48,247 bases of DNA from Robinsoniella sp. (lineage in GTDB: Bacteria; Bacillota; Clostridia; Lachnospirales; Lachnospiraceae): NCBI GenBank assembly GCA_022788205.1, contig JALEVQ010000001.1, positions 1-48,247 on the forward strand, given 5' to 3'. Positions within the stretch are counted from its first letter, which is position 1. Each line of letters begins with the position of its first letter. Made by a program: the position numbers and the translations under genes. The notes below the pieces were generated by a model. The model was not told where the DNA came from. It did not search any database and worked only from the letters and a program-made list of their open reading frames with translations. Of the stretch, positions 1 to 7,425 are shown piece by piece.

Positions 1-152
1 TCTTTCATAAGCAATCTTGCAGACACACCCTTTCATGCTTTTATCATATCAGGTATATAATGTTGTGGAGAACAATTTATAAGAAGATGAATATGATCTT
101 TATCTGTATTACATTCTAATATTTGAAATCCATTATCATCAATTATAAACGG
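1..152 (-). pseudogene. IS200/IS605 family Y1 transposase (tnpA) remnant
   Basis: Read on the minus strand, the sequence encodes ...DNGFQILECNTDKDHIHLL..., followed by CSPQHYIPDMIKA, a stop, and KGVSARLL. The HIH triplet is the metal-binding HUH signature of Y1 transposases, and the ILKGVSAR-like segment after it is typical of the family. An in-frame TGA stands where the family has Leu. The N-terminal half is missing: the similarity ends at about base 152, exactly where a dispersed repeat begins. The catalytic Tyr would lie beyond the left edge. This is a dead copy, seen directly; the family call rests on recognition of the motif. Confidence 0.75.
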
Positions 153-154
153 AC

Positions 155-279
155 ATGACGCCTGGCGGCATCACCACCAATCATAAAAGCCCACCGGATT
201 GCTCCGTGCCTATGGCACTCTCGCAATCCTACCTCGTATTCGCATATCGCCCCGCTCTTTTCAATCGCGTGGCTTTTAT
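155..279. repeat. dispersed ~120-bp repeat, copy 1
   Basis: This stretch is nearly identical to 8334-8447. Both begin ATGACGCCT(A/G)GCGGC(A/G)TCACCAC and end TCAATCGCGTGGCTTTTAT. Copy 1 has about 11 extra bases near 178-189. The first 16 bases form a small hairpin (GACGCC/GGCGTC in copy 2). It directly abuts the tnpA remnant, so it may be an end or a non-autonomous derivative of an IS200/IS605 element. A 67-codon open frame across it is not a gene. Confidence 0.75.
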
Positions 280-357
280 AGTAAAAACGGCATAAAACAA
301 AAAGAGGAGCCTGCCTTAAAAGACAATAGCTCCTCCTTGAATTCAATACCTTATGAT

Positions 358-1647
358 TTATTCTGCTACATACTGATACTGACCATTTTTGATCTCTACA
401 TATTTGATTCCTTTGTTCGGAACACCGTCTTCTGAGAAAGTGATTCCCTCACCTGTCAGACCATCTACTGAAATCTCTGTCATAGCTACGATCAGATCTT
501 CGCTCTCGATAGAACCAGCCTGCTCCATAGCTGCCTTGATTGTGTAGATTGCATCGTAAGCATCTGCTGCGAACTGGTCTGGTGTTGCACTGTAAGCTGC
601 CTCATAAGCTTCCACGAAAGCTACAACCTTTGGATCATCAACTGCTGCGCAGAATGGGCTTGCAAAGATTGCGCCCTCTACAACTGCTGGATCAGAAACT
701 GTGCTCAGCACACCGTCCCATCCGTCACTTCCGATGAATGGAAGCTCCATTCCCATATCAGAAGCCTGTTTTGTGATGTAAGTTGCATCCTGATAGTAAG
801 CTGGAACAAAGATAACCTCTGCATCTGTTCCCTGAATCTTTGTCAACTGTGTTCTAAAATCAGCATCTCCTGTTGTGAAAGATTCGTTTGCAACGATCTC
901 TCCGCCTTTTTCCTCTACACGATCTTTAAATGCCTCATCGATACCTGCGCTGTAGTCATCTGCGTTGTTGTAGATGACAGCGATCTTGGTATATCCCAGC
1001 TCGTCAATTGCGTAATCAGCCATTGCAACACCCTGGTCTGGATCGCTGAAGCAGATACGGAATGCATTGTCATTCTGGATACAAGCTGTTGCGGAACCTG
1101 ATGGTGTGATCTGTAAAATACCATCTTCGTATGTAAGATCTGTGATAGCAATGGTGGAACCACTTGTCACAGCTCCCATCAGAACCTGAATTCCATCATC
1201 CATCAATTTATTGTAAGCCTGGATTGCTTTGTCCTCTGTCGCCTCATCATCCTCGAAAAGCATTTTCAGAGTATAATTTGTGTCGCCAACTGTCACTCCG
1301 CCTGCTGCGTTGATCTCAGCAATTGCGATCTCAGCACCCTGTTTTACGGAAGTACCATAGGAAGCTGCTGCTCCTGTCAAAGGTCCCATTGATCCGATCA
1401 GGAATTCTTCTGACTCACCAGACTGTGTGGTCTCTTTTTCTGTCTCTTCTACTTTTGCTGTCTCAGCTTCTGTCTCAGCATCTGTTTCAGCCTTTGTTTC
1501 AGCCTCTGTCTCAGCCTTTGTTTCGGCTTGTGTCTCAGCCTTTGTTTCAGCCTCTGTCTCTGTTTTCTTACTTCCGCATCCAGCTAAAGATGACATAACT
1601 AATGTTGCTGCAACAATTCCAGCCATTAACTTTCCGAATTTTCTCAT
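358..1647 (-). CDS. ABC transporter substrate-binding lipoprotein, branched-chain amino acid (LivJ) type
   Basis: A 429-residue periplasmic-binding-fold lipoprotein of the LivJ/Peripla_BP_6 family, expected to be anchored outside the membrane. The signal peptide ends in a lipobox LAGC with Cys24. Residues about 29-65 form a Thr/Glu/Ala linker made of TEAE/TKAE repeats, which joins the lipid anchor to the binding domain. The domain opens with IGSMGPLTGAAASYG and EIAIAEINAAGG, a pattern typical of type I amino-acid receptors. No permease or ATPase genes of a Liv system lie nearby, so the partner transporter must be encoded elsewhere or the receptor acts alone. The substrate cannot be told from sequence. 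An AAGGAGG-like site precedes the ATG. The leader contains a hairpin (1697-1715). Confidence 0.88.
   Translation of the reverse strand: MRKFGKLMAGIVAATLVMSSLAGCGSKKTETEAETKAETQAETKAETEAETKAETDAETEAETAKVEETEKETTQSGESEEFLIGSMGPLTGAAASYGTSVKQGAEIAIAEINAAGGVTVGDTNYTLKMLFEDDEATEDKAIQAYNKLMDDGIQVLMGAVTSGSTIAITDLTYEDGILQITPSGSATACIQNDNAFRICFSDPDQGVAMADYAIDELGYTKIAVIYNNADDYSAGIDEAFKDRVEEKGGEIVANESFTTGDADFRTQLTKIQGTDAEVIFVPAYYQDATYITKQASDMGMELPFIGSDGWDGVLSTVSDPAVVEGAIFASPFCAAVDDPKVVAFVEAYEAAYSATPDQFAADAYDAIYTIKAAMEQAGSIESEDLIVAMTEISVDGLTGEGITFSEDGVPNKGIKYVEIKNGQYQYVAE
1457..1565 (-). repeat. 12/24-bp tandem repeat encoding an acidic linker
   Basis: About nine degenerate 12-bp units (GCCTTTGTTTCA, GCCTCTGTCTCA and variants) lie inside the binding-protein gene and encode the (T/A)E-A-E/K linker after the lipidated Cys. 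Units of this kind can change in number by slippage. This is a coding minisatellite and not a CRISPR array. Confidence 0.8.
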
Positions 1648-1699
1648 AATACTTTTCCTCCTTCATCTTCTTTGCCGTTTTTTGCGGCAAGAAAGTATA

Positions 1700-1750
1700 C
1701 CCTTCGGGCATACCATATCGCCATTCGGCATTTCATAATATATAAATTAT
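1700..1750. repeat. short dispersed hairpin element, copy in leader of the binding-protein gene
   Basis: On the minus strand it reads AAATGCCGAATGGCGATATG, then GTATGCCCGAAGGGTATAC. The second part folds as a GC-capped hairpin. The same order of parts, with substitutions, is at 20289-20340, and the first half recurs at 18518-18550. It lies 50-100 nt upstream of the start codon, so it is probably transcribed into the 5' UTR. Confidence 0.5.
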
Positions 1751-1969
1751 GTTCATAATGATACCCCTAAATATTTTCTTTGTCAATCACTGTTTTTCTT
1801 AATTTCCCGCGTTTTTTTCATTATTTTCCACTAAATGTTATAAAAATTTTGGTCACAAAAATATTTTCTATTTTTACTCTTAATTTTGCTGTACAATTTT
1901 GCTCCATGTGTTGTAGAATAAGAATAGAGTGTTCTTGCACTCTTGATTGAAAGAAAGGGGTATTAATGG

Positions 1970-3187
1970 ATGAAAAATTTAATCGTTGGGCAATCTGGCG
2001 GACCTACTGCCGTGATCAACAGCAGTCTTTTTGGTGTCATCAAAGAAGGGATGAACCAGAAGGAACGTATTGACCATATTTACGGTATGATTAACGGGAT
2101 TGAGGGTTTTTTGAAAGACCGGTATATAGATCTTGAAGAAGAATTGACATCTGAACAGCTTCAATGTCTGCGCACGACACCTGGGGCTTTCCTTGGTTCC
2201 TGCCGCTATAAACTTCCAGAAGATCTGTCTGACCCTGTCTATCCAAAATTATTCAAAAAATTCAACGCCCTGAACATCGGTTACTTTTTCTACATCGGAG
2301 GAAACGACTCGATGGATACAGTCAGCAAACTATCGCGATACGCTGCATCACACAGAGAATCTGTACGCATCATCGGCATACCAAAAACTATCGACAATGA
2401 CTTGGTCATGACTGACCATACACCCGGTTTTGGCAGTGCTGCCAAGTATGTTGCATCTTCCGTCGCAGAAATTGGCATAGACGCTTCTGTATATGAAGCA
2501 AAGTCCGTCACCATCATTGAAATCATGGGTCGCCATGCAGGATGGCTGACTGCTGCCAGCGTGCTGGCACGCAAATTTAAAGGAGATAATCCGGTGTTAA
2601 TCTATCTCCCTGAAGTTCCTTTCGAGATGGATCACTTTTTACATGATCTTGAGGAGGCATTCAAAACAAAAAATAATCTTGTTGTCTGTGTCTCCGAGGG
2701 AATCCACGACAAAGATGGCACCTTCATCTGTGAATATAGCGGGGAAGCCGGTGTGGACACTTTCGGCCACAAGATGCTGACAGGATGTGGAAAGTATTTA
2801 GAAAATTATGTGAAAAATCACTTGAAAGTGAAGGTTCGCTCCGTAGAATTGAATGTCAATCAGCGCTGCTCCACTTTTACGCAGTCTCTGACAGACGCAA
2901 GAGAAGCCTCGATCGCTGGATCCTCCGCTGTGACAGCTGCCTTAGATGGAAATACCGGAAAAATGGTTTCCTTCGTCCGCGACAAAGAGCCGGGATACGA
3001 CATCTCATGCGAACTTGTAGATGTCAACGAAGTGTGCAATAAAGAAAAGACAGTTCCTCTGGAATGGATCACAAAGGACGGTACTGACATCGCTGATGAT
3101 TTCATCACATATGCACGCCCGCTGATCCAGGGAAATCCTGCCATTCCAATGAAAAATGGACTGCCCAATTATGCTTACCGCAAATAA
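1970..3187 (+). CDS. pfp: 6-phosphofructokinase, pyrophosphate-dependent type
   Basis: A 405-residue PFK family enzyme that phosphorylates fructose 6-phosphate to the 1,6-bisphosphate in glycolysis. The N-terminus GQSGGPTAVIN is the phosphate-donor loop. GGNDSMDT (residues 110-117) has Asp where ATP enzymes have Gly. GIPKTIDND (136-144) has Lys before TIDND. This Asp/Lys pair is the known mark of PPi use and points to a reversible PPi-PFK; ATP use is unlikely. MGRHAGW (186-192) binds the sugar phosphate. The start at 1970 follows AAGGGG with 9-nt spacing. The ATG at 1966 is out of frame. A long inverted repeat at 3285-3331 lies between this gene and the convergent neighbour. Confidence 0.93.
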   Translation: MKNLIVGQSGGPTAVINSSLFGVIKEGMNQKERIDHIYGMINGIEGFLKDRYIDLEEELTSEQLQCLRTTPGAFLGSCRYKLPEDLSDPVYPKLFKKFNALNIGYFFYIGGNDSMDTVSKLSRYAASHRESVRIIGIPKTIDNDLVMTDHTPGFGSAAKYVASSVAEIGIDASVYEAKSVTIIEIMGRHAGWLTAASVLARKFKGDNPVLIYLPEVPFEMDHFLHDLEEAFKTKNNLVVCVSEGIHDKDGTFICEYSGEAGVDTFGHKMLTGCGKYLENYVKNHLKVKVRSVELNVNQRCSTFTQSLTDAREASIAGSSAVTAALDGNTGKMVSFVRDKEPGYDISCELVDVNEVCNKEKTVPLEWITKDGTDIADDFITYARPLIQGNPAIPMKNGLPNYAYRK

Positions 3188-3284
3188 TTGTGTTTTCCTG
3201 GTGAGGATAGGAAAGTCTCACCCAAAAAGCTGAATAGTCAAATAGCTGCCACCGTCCGAAAGACAAAATTGACAGCATATTTGT

Positions 3285-3331
3285 GGGGTATTTTTCTGTA
3301 AAACAAAAGACTGTTTTCAGAGAAATACCCC
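3285..3331. terminator. long inverted repeat between convergent genes
   Basis: GGGGTATTT...AAATACCCC with further pairing (TTCTG/CAGAG, AAACA/TGTTT) gives a stem of about 20 bp around a short A-rich loop. Neither side has a strong T-run, so the termination role is inferred from its place between two convergent genes. Confidence 0.5.
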
Positions 3332-3341
3332 TCTTCATATT

Positions 3342-3887
3342 CTATAATTCTACCACCGTATATTCGTGACCTGTATACGGCAGAAATTTTTCAAGAAGAT
3401 CTGACATTTTCATCCTGAGACTCGTCGTATTGATGCATGGATGACACCCAAACATCTCCGCTTCCAGCACTTCTCTCTCAATCAAAAGTCTGACATGATT
3501 TTCCTTATCATTCATAAGACCCATCACGGTCACAGACCCTGGTGTGACCCCGAGATACTGTTCCATATGCTCTGCGTCTGCGAATGATAATCTGGCACTT
3601 CCGATCTGATGAGAGAGATCCTTTGTCTTGAATTTTTTCTCCCCTGAGATCATCAGAAGATAAAATTTTGTCTTCTGAGCATTACAGAGAAATAAATTCT
3701 TACAGATCTTTGCATTCAGCAATCGATCAATCTCCTGACATGCCTCGATGGTCGGAACGACCTCATGATCAATCCTCTCAAAAGGAATCTGAAGTTGATC
3801 CAAAAGATCGTACACTGCGATCTCCTTTTCGAGACGCCCACTCTCGTCCTCTGGGCGTCCCTTATAAAGCTTCATTTTTTCTTCCAT
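3342..3887 (-). CDS. prolyl-tRNA trans-editing deacylase (ProXp-ala / PrdX, YbaK-like)
   Basis: A single-domain member of the YbaK/ProRS INS-like family, about 181 residues from the chosen start. These proteins hydrolyse mischarged aminoacyl-tRNA(Pro), usually Ala-tRNA(Pro), in trans. Visible landmarks are RIDHEVVPTIEA, KNLFLCN with the conserved Lys, GSVTVMGL and GCHPCINTTSL. The gene starts 2 nt after the proS stop, so it is translationally linked to the synthetase. That synthetase lacks an internal editing domain, so the pairing is functionally complementary. The chosen ATG (3887) follows GGGGCAAGG. The frame is open upstream inside proS, and a second ATG at 3875 is possible. Which amino acid is cleared (Ala or Cys) is inferred from family resemblance. 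Confidence 0.85.
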   Translation of the reverse strand: MEEKMKLYKGRPEDESGRLEKEIAVYDLLDQLQIPFERIDHEVVPTIEACQEIDRLLNAKICKNLFLCNAQKTKFYLLMISGEKKFKTKDLSHQIGSARLSFADAEHMEQYLGVTPGSVTVMGLMNDKENHVRLLIEREVLEAEMFGCHPCINTTSLRMKMSDLLEKFLPYTGHEYTVVEL

Positions 3888-3889
3888 AA

Positions 3890-5323
3890 TTAATATGCCT
3901 TGCCCCAATAAACCATATGTTTTGCAGGTTTTCCGCAGTGAATGCATGTCCCTGTGATTTCTTCCTGGTCAAATGGGATACAACGTGAGGTAACTCCTGC
4001 CTCTTCTTTCAGCGCATCCTCACACTCCTGGCATCCGCACCACATTGCCTTGATAAATCCTGGTTTTTCATTTGCGATCTGCTTGAACTCATCCAGAGTC
4101 TTTGCTGTGTAGGTGTGTGCATCTCTATGTTTTCTCGCGCGCTCGAGCATCTCACTCTGCATTGTCTCCAGAACCTCGCCCACTTTTGTGGCAAGCTCCG
4201 GAATCGGAGTCACAATCTTTTCTCTGGTATCACGGCGAACAATCACTGCCTGATTTGCCTCGATATCTTTCGGTCCCAATTCTACACGCAGCGGGATTCC
4301 TCTCATTTCCTGCTCAGAGAATTTCCATCCCGGACTCTTATCGGTGTCATCTACTTTCACGCGATAATTGGAGAGCATATCCTTTACTTCATATGCCTTG
4401 TCAAGGACACCTGCTTTTTTCTGCTGAATCGGGATAATCATCACCTGTGTCGGAGCAATTCTTGGCGGCAGAACAAGTCCGCTGTTATCTCCATGAACCA
4501 TGATGATCGCACCGATCATACGTGTTGTCATTCCCCAGGATGTCTGGTGAACATATTTTAACTGGTTATCTTTATCTGTAAACTGGATGTCAAATGCCTT
4601 TGCAAATCCATCACCAAAATTATGGCTTGTTCCTGACTGAAGTGCCTTTCCGTCGTGCATCAGTGACTCAATTGTGTAAGTTGCCTCTGCGCCTGCAAAT
4701 TTTTCTTTATCCGTCTTACGTCCGCGGATTACTGGAATCGCAAGCACTTCCTCGCAGAAATCTGCGTACAGGTTTAACATCTGAATTGTTCTTTCCTCTG
4801 CCTCCTCAGCAGTTGCATGTGCAGTGTGTCCCTCCTGCCACAAAAATTCTCTCGAACGCAGGAATGGTCTTGTTGTCTTCTCCCAGCGTACAACGGAGCA
4901 CCACTGATTATATACTTTTGGAAGGTCACGGTAAGACTGGATTTCTTTCTGATAAAAATCGCAAAATAAAGTCTCTGAAGTCGGTCTGACGCACATTCTC
5001 TCCTGAAGCGGCTCCAGACCCCCATGTGTCACCCATGCAACTTCCGGTGCAAATCCCTCTACATGATCTTTTTCTTTCTGCAGAAGACTCTCCGGGATAA
5101 ACATTGGCAGATACACATTCTCCACGCCCGTCTCTTTAAAACGGCGATCCAGCTCGTGCTGGATATTCTCCCAGATAGCGTATCCGGCAGGTTTGATCAC
5201 CATACATCCCTTTACGCTTGTGTAGTCAATCAACTCCGCCTTCTTCACGACATCCGTATACCATTGCGCAAAATCTTCTTCCATGGAAGTGATTTCTTCT
5301 ACTAATTTCTTTTCCTTTGCCAT
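3890..5323 (-). CDS. proS: prolyl-tRNA synthetase, short archaeal/eukaryal-like (type 3)
   Basis: A 477-residue class II synthetase that charges tRNA(Pro). It opens with [22 protein letters not shown] and has motif 1 region [14 protein letters not shown] supplies the TxE loop that contacts proline, and [12 protein letters not shown] is motif 2. The anticodon-binding domain is followed by a C-terminal zinc-type region with Cys pairs (CGCQEC and CIHCG) ending in YWGKAY, as in ProS type 3. The ~180-residue INS editing insertion of the long bacterial form is absent. A T-box leader (5365-5590) regulates it, and the trans-editing gene follows at 2 nt spacing. Confidence 0.96.
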   Translation of the reverse strand: MAKEKKLVEEITSMEEDFAQWYTDVVKKAELIDYTSVKGCMVIKPAGYAIWENIQHELDRRFKETGVENVYLPMFIPESLLQKEKDHVEGFAPEVAWVTHGGLEPLQERMCVRPTSETLFCDFYQKEIQSYRDLPKVYNQWCSVVRWEKTTRPFLRSREFLWQEGHTAHATAEEAEERTIQMLNLYADFCEEVLAIPVIRGRKTDKEKFAGAEATYTIESLMHDGKALQSGTSHNFGDGFAKAFDIQFTDKDNQLKYVHQTSWGMTTRMIGAIIMVHGDNSGLVLPPRIAPTQVMIIPIQQKKAGVLDKAYEVKDMLSNYRVKVDDTDKSPGWKFSEQEMRGIPLRVELGPKDIEANQAVIVRRDTREKIVTPIPELATKVGEVLETMQSEMLERARKHRDAHTYTAKTLDEFKQIANEKPGFIKAMWCGCQECEDALKEEAGVTSRCIPFDQEEITGTCIHCGKPAKHMVYWGKAY

Positions 5324-5364
5324 GTCTTTTTCTCCTTCTTTTTCATCAAATTGCCATTAAAATA

Positions 5365-5590
5365 AAAAAAGCTCTTCATCCCCAAAAAGGGACCGAAGAA
5401 CTCCGGTGGTACCACCCTAGTTAACCGCAGACACTTCACGGTTCACTCTTTTTCCGTTATCGCCGGAATTACGCTGTATTTTCATACAGAGCTCTGAGGC
5501 AGGTTCCATATCTCACTCACAAAAATCTCTCAGCCACGGATTTTCTCTCTGTGGATCATTCCATATGTACTATCCCTCTTCTTCGCCATG
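5365..5590 (-). promoter_or_regulatory. T-box riboswitch (proline) upstream of proS
   Basis: On the minus strand a stem I region (with an AGTA bulge and ATATGGAACCTGCC, a candidate specifier CCU for proline) is followed by the conserved T-box core AGGGTGGTACCACCGG (5405-5419). A terminator stem GAGTTCTTC...GAAGAGC and a run of seven T (5364-5370) come next. Uncharged tRNA(Pro) is expected to stabilise the antiterminator and allow proS transcription. The specifier assignment is by eye. The T-box core and terminator are plain. Confidence 0.93.
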
Positions 5591-5674
5591 TCATTTATTT
5601 CATTTGTAGGCTATTTTATGCCACAATACACGTTTTGTCAAGCTTTGCCTCGCCTGTCTTCCATCATATTTTAC

Positions 5675-5703
5675 TTGACATACCACCCCAAGCATTTTAT
5701 AAT
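5675..5703 (+). promoter_or_regulatory. consensus promoter of the TetR-ABC operon
   Basis: TTGACA at 5675-5680 and TATAAT at 5698-5703 match both consensus hexamers exactly with a 17-nt spacer. It faces the tetR gene, and a leader of about 105 nt would result. Confidence 0.85.
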
Positions 5704-5734
5704 AAATCATATGATTTAAAACAATAGTTTTAAA
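5703..5734. promoter_or_regulatory. tandem palindromes, probable TetR operator
   Basis: A perfect 16-bp palindrome TAAATCATATGATTTA (5703-5718) starts at the last base of the -10 element. It overlaps a second inverted repeat TTTAAAAC-AATA-GTTTTAAA (5715-5734). The position over the start site is ideal for repression by the TetR protein encoded just downstream. Protein binding is inferred. Confidence 0.6.
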
Positions 5735-5815
5735 ATAGTTATGAGTCAAGAGTGAAAAATCTATCAGCTTGCTTATGGAAGTAGTCAGATTGATTTCAAG
5801 AAAGGACGATGATTT

Positions 5816-6430
5816 ATGCCTCCAAAACCGAAATTTACAAAGGAAGAAATTGTCACTGCCGCCTTAGAACTCGTCAGTGAGAAAGGAATGCAAGCTCTGA
5901 CTTCGCGAGACCTCGGCGCCCGCCTTGGCAGCTCTGCACGTCCGATTTTTACTGTTTTTCGAAACATGGAAGAGGTTCAGCAAGAAGTGCGCCGTGCCGC
6001 CATGGAACGCTTCAATTCATTTGCAGAAAAAGCTCTTTATTATACCCCGACCTTTAAACAGTTCGGAATGCAGATGGTTTTGTTCGCGACAGAAGAACCT
6101 AAGCTGTTTCAACTGCTATTCATGACGGAAAACGAAACTCCTAAAACCTTCGAAGAAATCTTTAACACTCTGGGTGAAACAGCACAGATCTGCATAGATG
6201 TAATCGTAAAAGATTACGGTTTGACATCCCCAGATGCAAAGCAGCTTTTTCAGCATGTCTGGATTCATACTTTCGGAATCGGTGCACTGTGTGCAACCCG
6301 CGTATGCCATTTTACAGAGGAAGAAATCAATGAAATTTTAGGTCAGAACTTTCTTGCCATGCTCATGCTTGTGAAGTCTGGGACCTTGAATCAACCTACT
6401 GTAAAGCCAATTCTAAATCCCCAAAAATAA
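5816..6430 (+). CDS. TetR/AcrR family transcriptional regulator
   Basis: A 204-residue regulator. The N-terminal helix-turn-helix is seen in FTKEEIVTAALELVSEKG, ALTSRDLGARLGSSARPIFTVF. Here the usual tyrosine of the recognition helix (LYxHF) is replaced by an IFTVFRN version. The rest is a helical ligand/dimer domain of unknown specificity. It is the first gene of an operon with an ABC exporter (57-nt gap to the ATPase gene). This arrangement is typical of autoregulated efflux operons. A consensus promoter and overlapping palindromes lie upstream. An AAAGGACG site precedes the ATG. Confidence 0.88.
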   Translation: MPPKPKFTKEEIVTAALELVSEKGMQALTSRDLGARLGSSARPIFTVFRNMEEVQQEVRRAAMERFNSFAEKALYYTPTFKQFGMQMVLFATEEPKLFQLLFMTENETPKTFEEIFNTLGETAQICIDVIVKDYGLTSPDAKQLFQHVWIHTFGIGALCATRVCHFTEEEINEILGQNFLAMLMLVKSGTLNQPTVKPILNPQK

Positions 6431-6486
6431 CAGATAAAATCAGAGCCAGACGCACAGACGCAGAGCCAAGATAGGAAGGAGAATTT

Positions 6487-7425
6487 ATGGACAATATCAC
6501 AGAATCACCCGTAAAAAATATCATTGAAATTCAACATTTATCCAAACATTTTGGTCCCGTCAAAGCGGTGCAGGATTTAAGTTTTAAAGTCAAAGAAGGG
6601 GAGCTGTTTGCTTTTCTCGGCATCAACGGTGCAGGCAAAAGCACAACGATCTCCATCATGTGCGGACAGCTTTCCAAAGACTCCGGAACCGTCTACATCG
6701 GTGGAAGCGATCTGGACCACGATGCCAACTCCATCAAACGCATTCTCGGTGTTGTTTTTCAGAACTCTGTGCTGGATAAATCACTGTCCGTGCGTGACAA
6801 TCTCGAGAGCCGTGCAGCACTCTATGGCATCACAGGAAAAGCCTTTAAAAGCCGCCTCTCTGAGCTTGCAGATCTGCTGGATTTTACTGACTTGCTTGGA
6901 CGTACAGTCGGCAAGCTTTCCGGCGGTCAGAGACGCAGAATCGACATTGCACGTGCCCTGCTCCACAAGCCTAAAATTCTGATTCTCGACGAGCCCACCA
7001 CAGGGCTTGATCCTCAGACGCGCAGAATTTTGTGAGATGCCGTAGCACAGTTGCGCCGCGATGAGCATATGACAGTATTTCTCACAACTCATTATATGGA
7101 AGAGACCGCTGACGCAGATTATGTCGTGATTCTGGACAGCGGTAAAATTGCTGGTGAGGGTACGCCTCTGGAACTAAAAAACAAATATACCGGTGATTTT
7201 ATTACTCTCTACGGCGCGACACTGGACGAAGTGATGACTCTCGAGCGCCCTTTTGAAACTCTGAGGGACGCCTATCGTGTGTCTGTTCCATCTACCTCTT
7301 CGGTCACAGATCTGATCCTAAAACATCCAGAAATTTTTCAAGATTACGAGATTACAAAAGGTAAAATGGATGATGTATTTTTGACCGTGACAGGCAAAAA
7401 ACTGACAGGAGGTGCTGAAAAATGA
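6487..7425 (+). pseudogene. ABC-2 exporter ATP-binding protein, interrupted by an in-frame TGA
   Basis: The frame encodes a DrrA/CcmA-type ATPase of 312 codons. Walker A GINGAGKST is at 45-53, signature LSGGQ at 144-148, and Walker B ILILDEP at 164-170. Codon 183 (7033-7035) is TGA, followed without frame change by DAVAQLRRDEH, LTTHYMEE (H-loop His202) and a normal C-terminus. Homologues generally have Trp at that place (TRR-x-x-W), so a TGG to TGA change is the simplest reading. The 182-residue product would lack the H-loop and could not work normally, and the rest (7051 onward) has only a TTG in-frame start. The downstream permease gene is intact and overlaps by 4 nt. Sequencing error cannot be excluded. 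Confidence 0.85.

Noticed and set aside
143-346. 67-codon minus-strand open frame
   Set aside because: It lies across the dispersed repeat and parts of the frame recur at 8334-8447. It has no ribosome site. It is repeat sequence and not a gene.
1457-1565. Possible CRISPR-like array
   Set aside because: Units are 12/24 bp, contiguous without spacers, and in frame with a coding sequence.
1323-1738. Plus-strand frames of 91 and 103 codons with Ser/Val/Ala or Leu/Gln repeats
   Set aside because: They are the opposite strand of the TEAE-coding minisatellite in the binding-protein gene. Their repeats merely mirror that array.
3188-3284. Possible structured RNA (GAGGATAGGAAAGTCTC resembles part of RNase P RNA)
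   Set aside because: Only a short chance likeness, and none of the other conserved parts are present. A small hairpin between convergent genes explains it.
7033-7035. TGA as selenocysteine in the ABC ATPase
   Set aside because: Homologues have Trp at this place, with no Cys or redox role, and no stem-loop typical of a bacterial SECIS was evident right after it.
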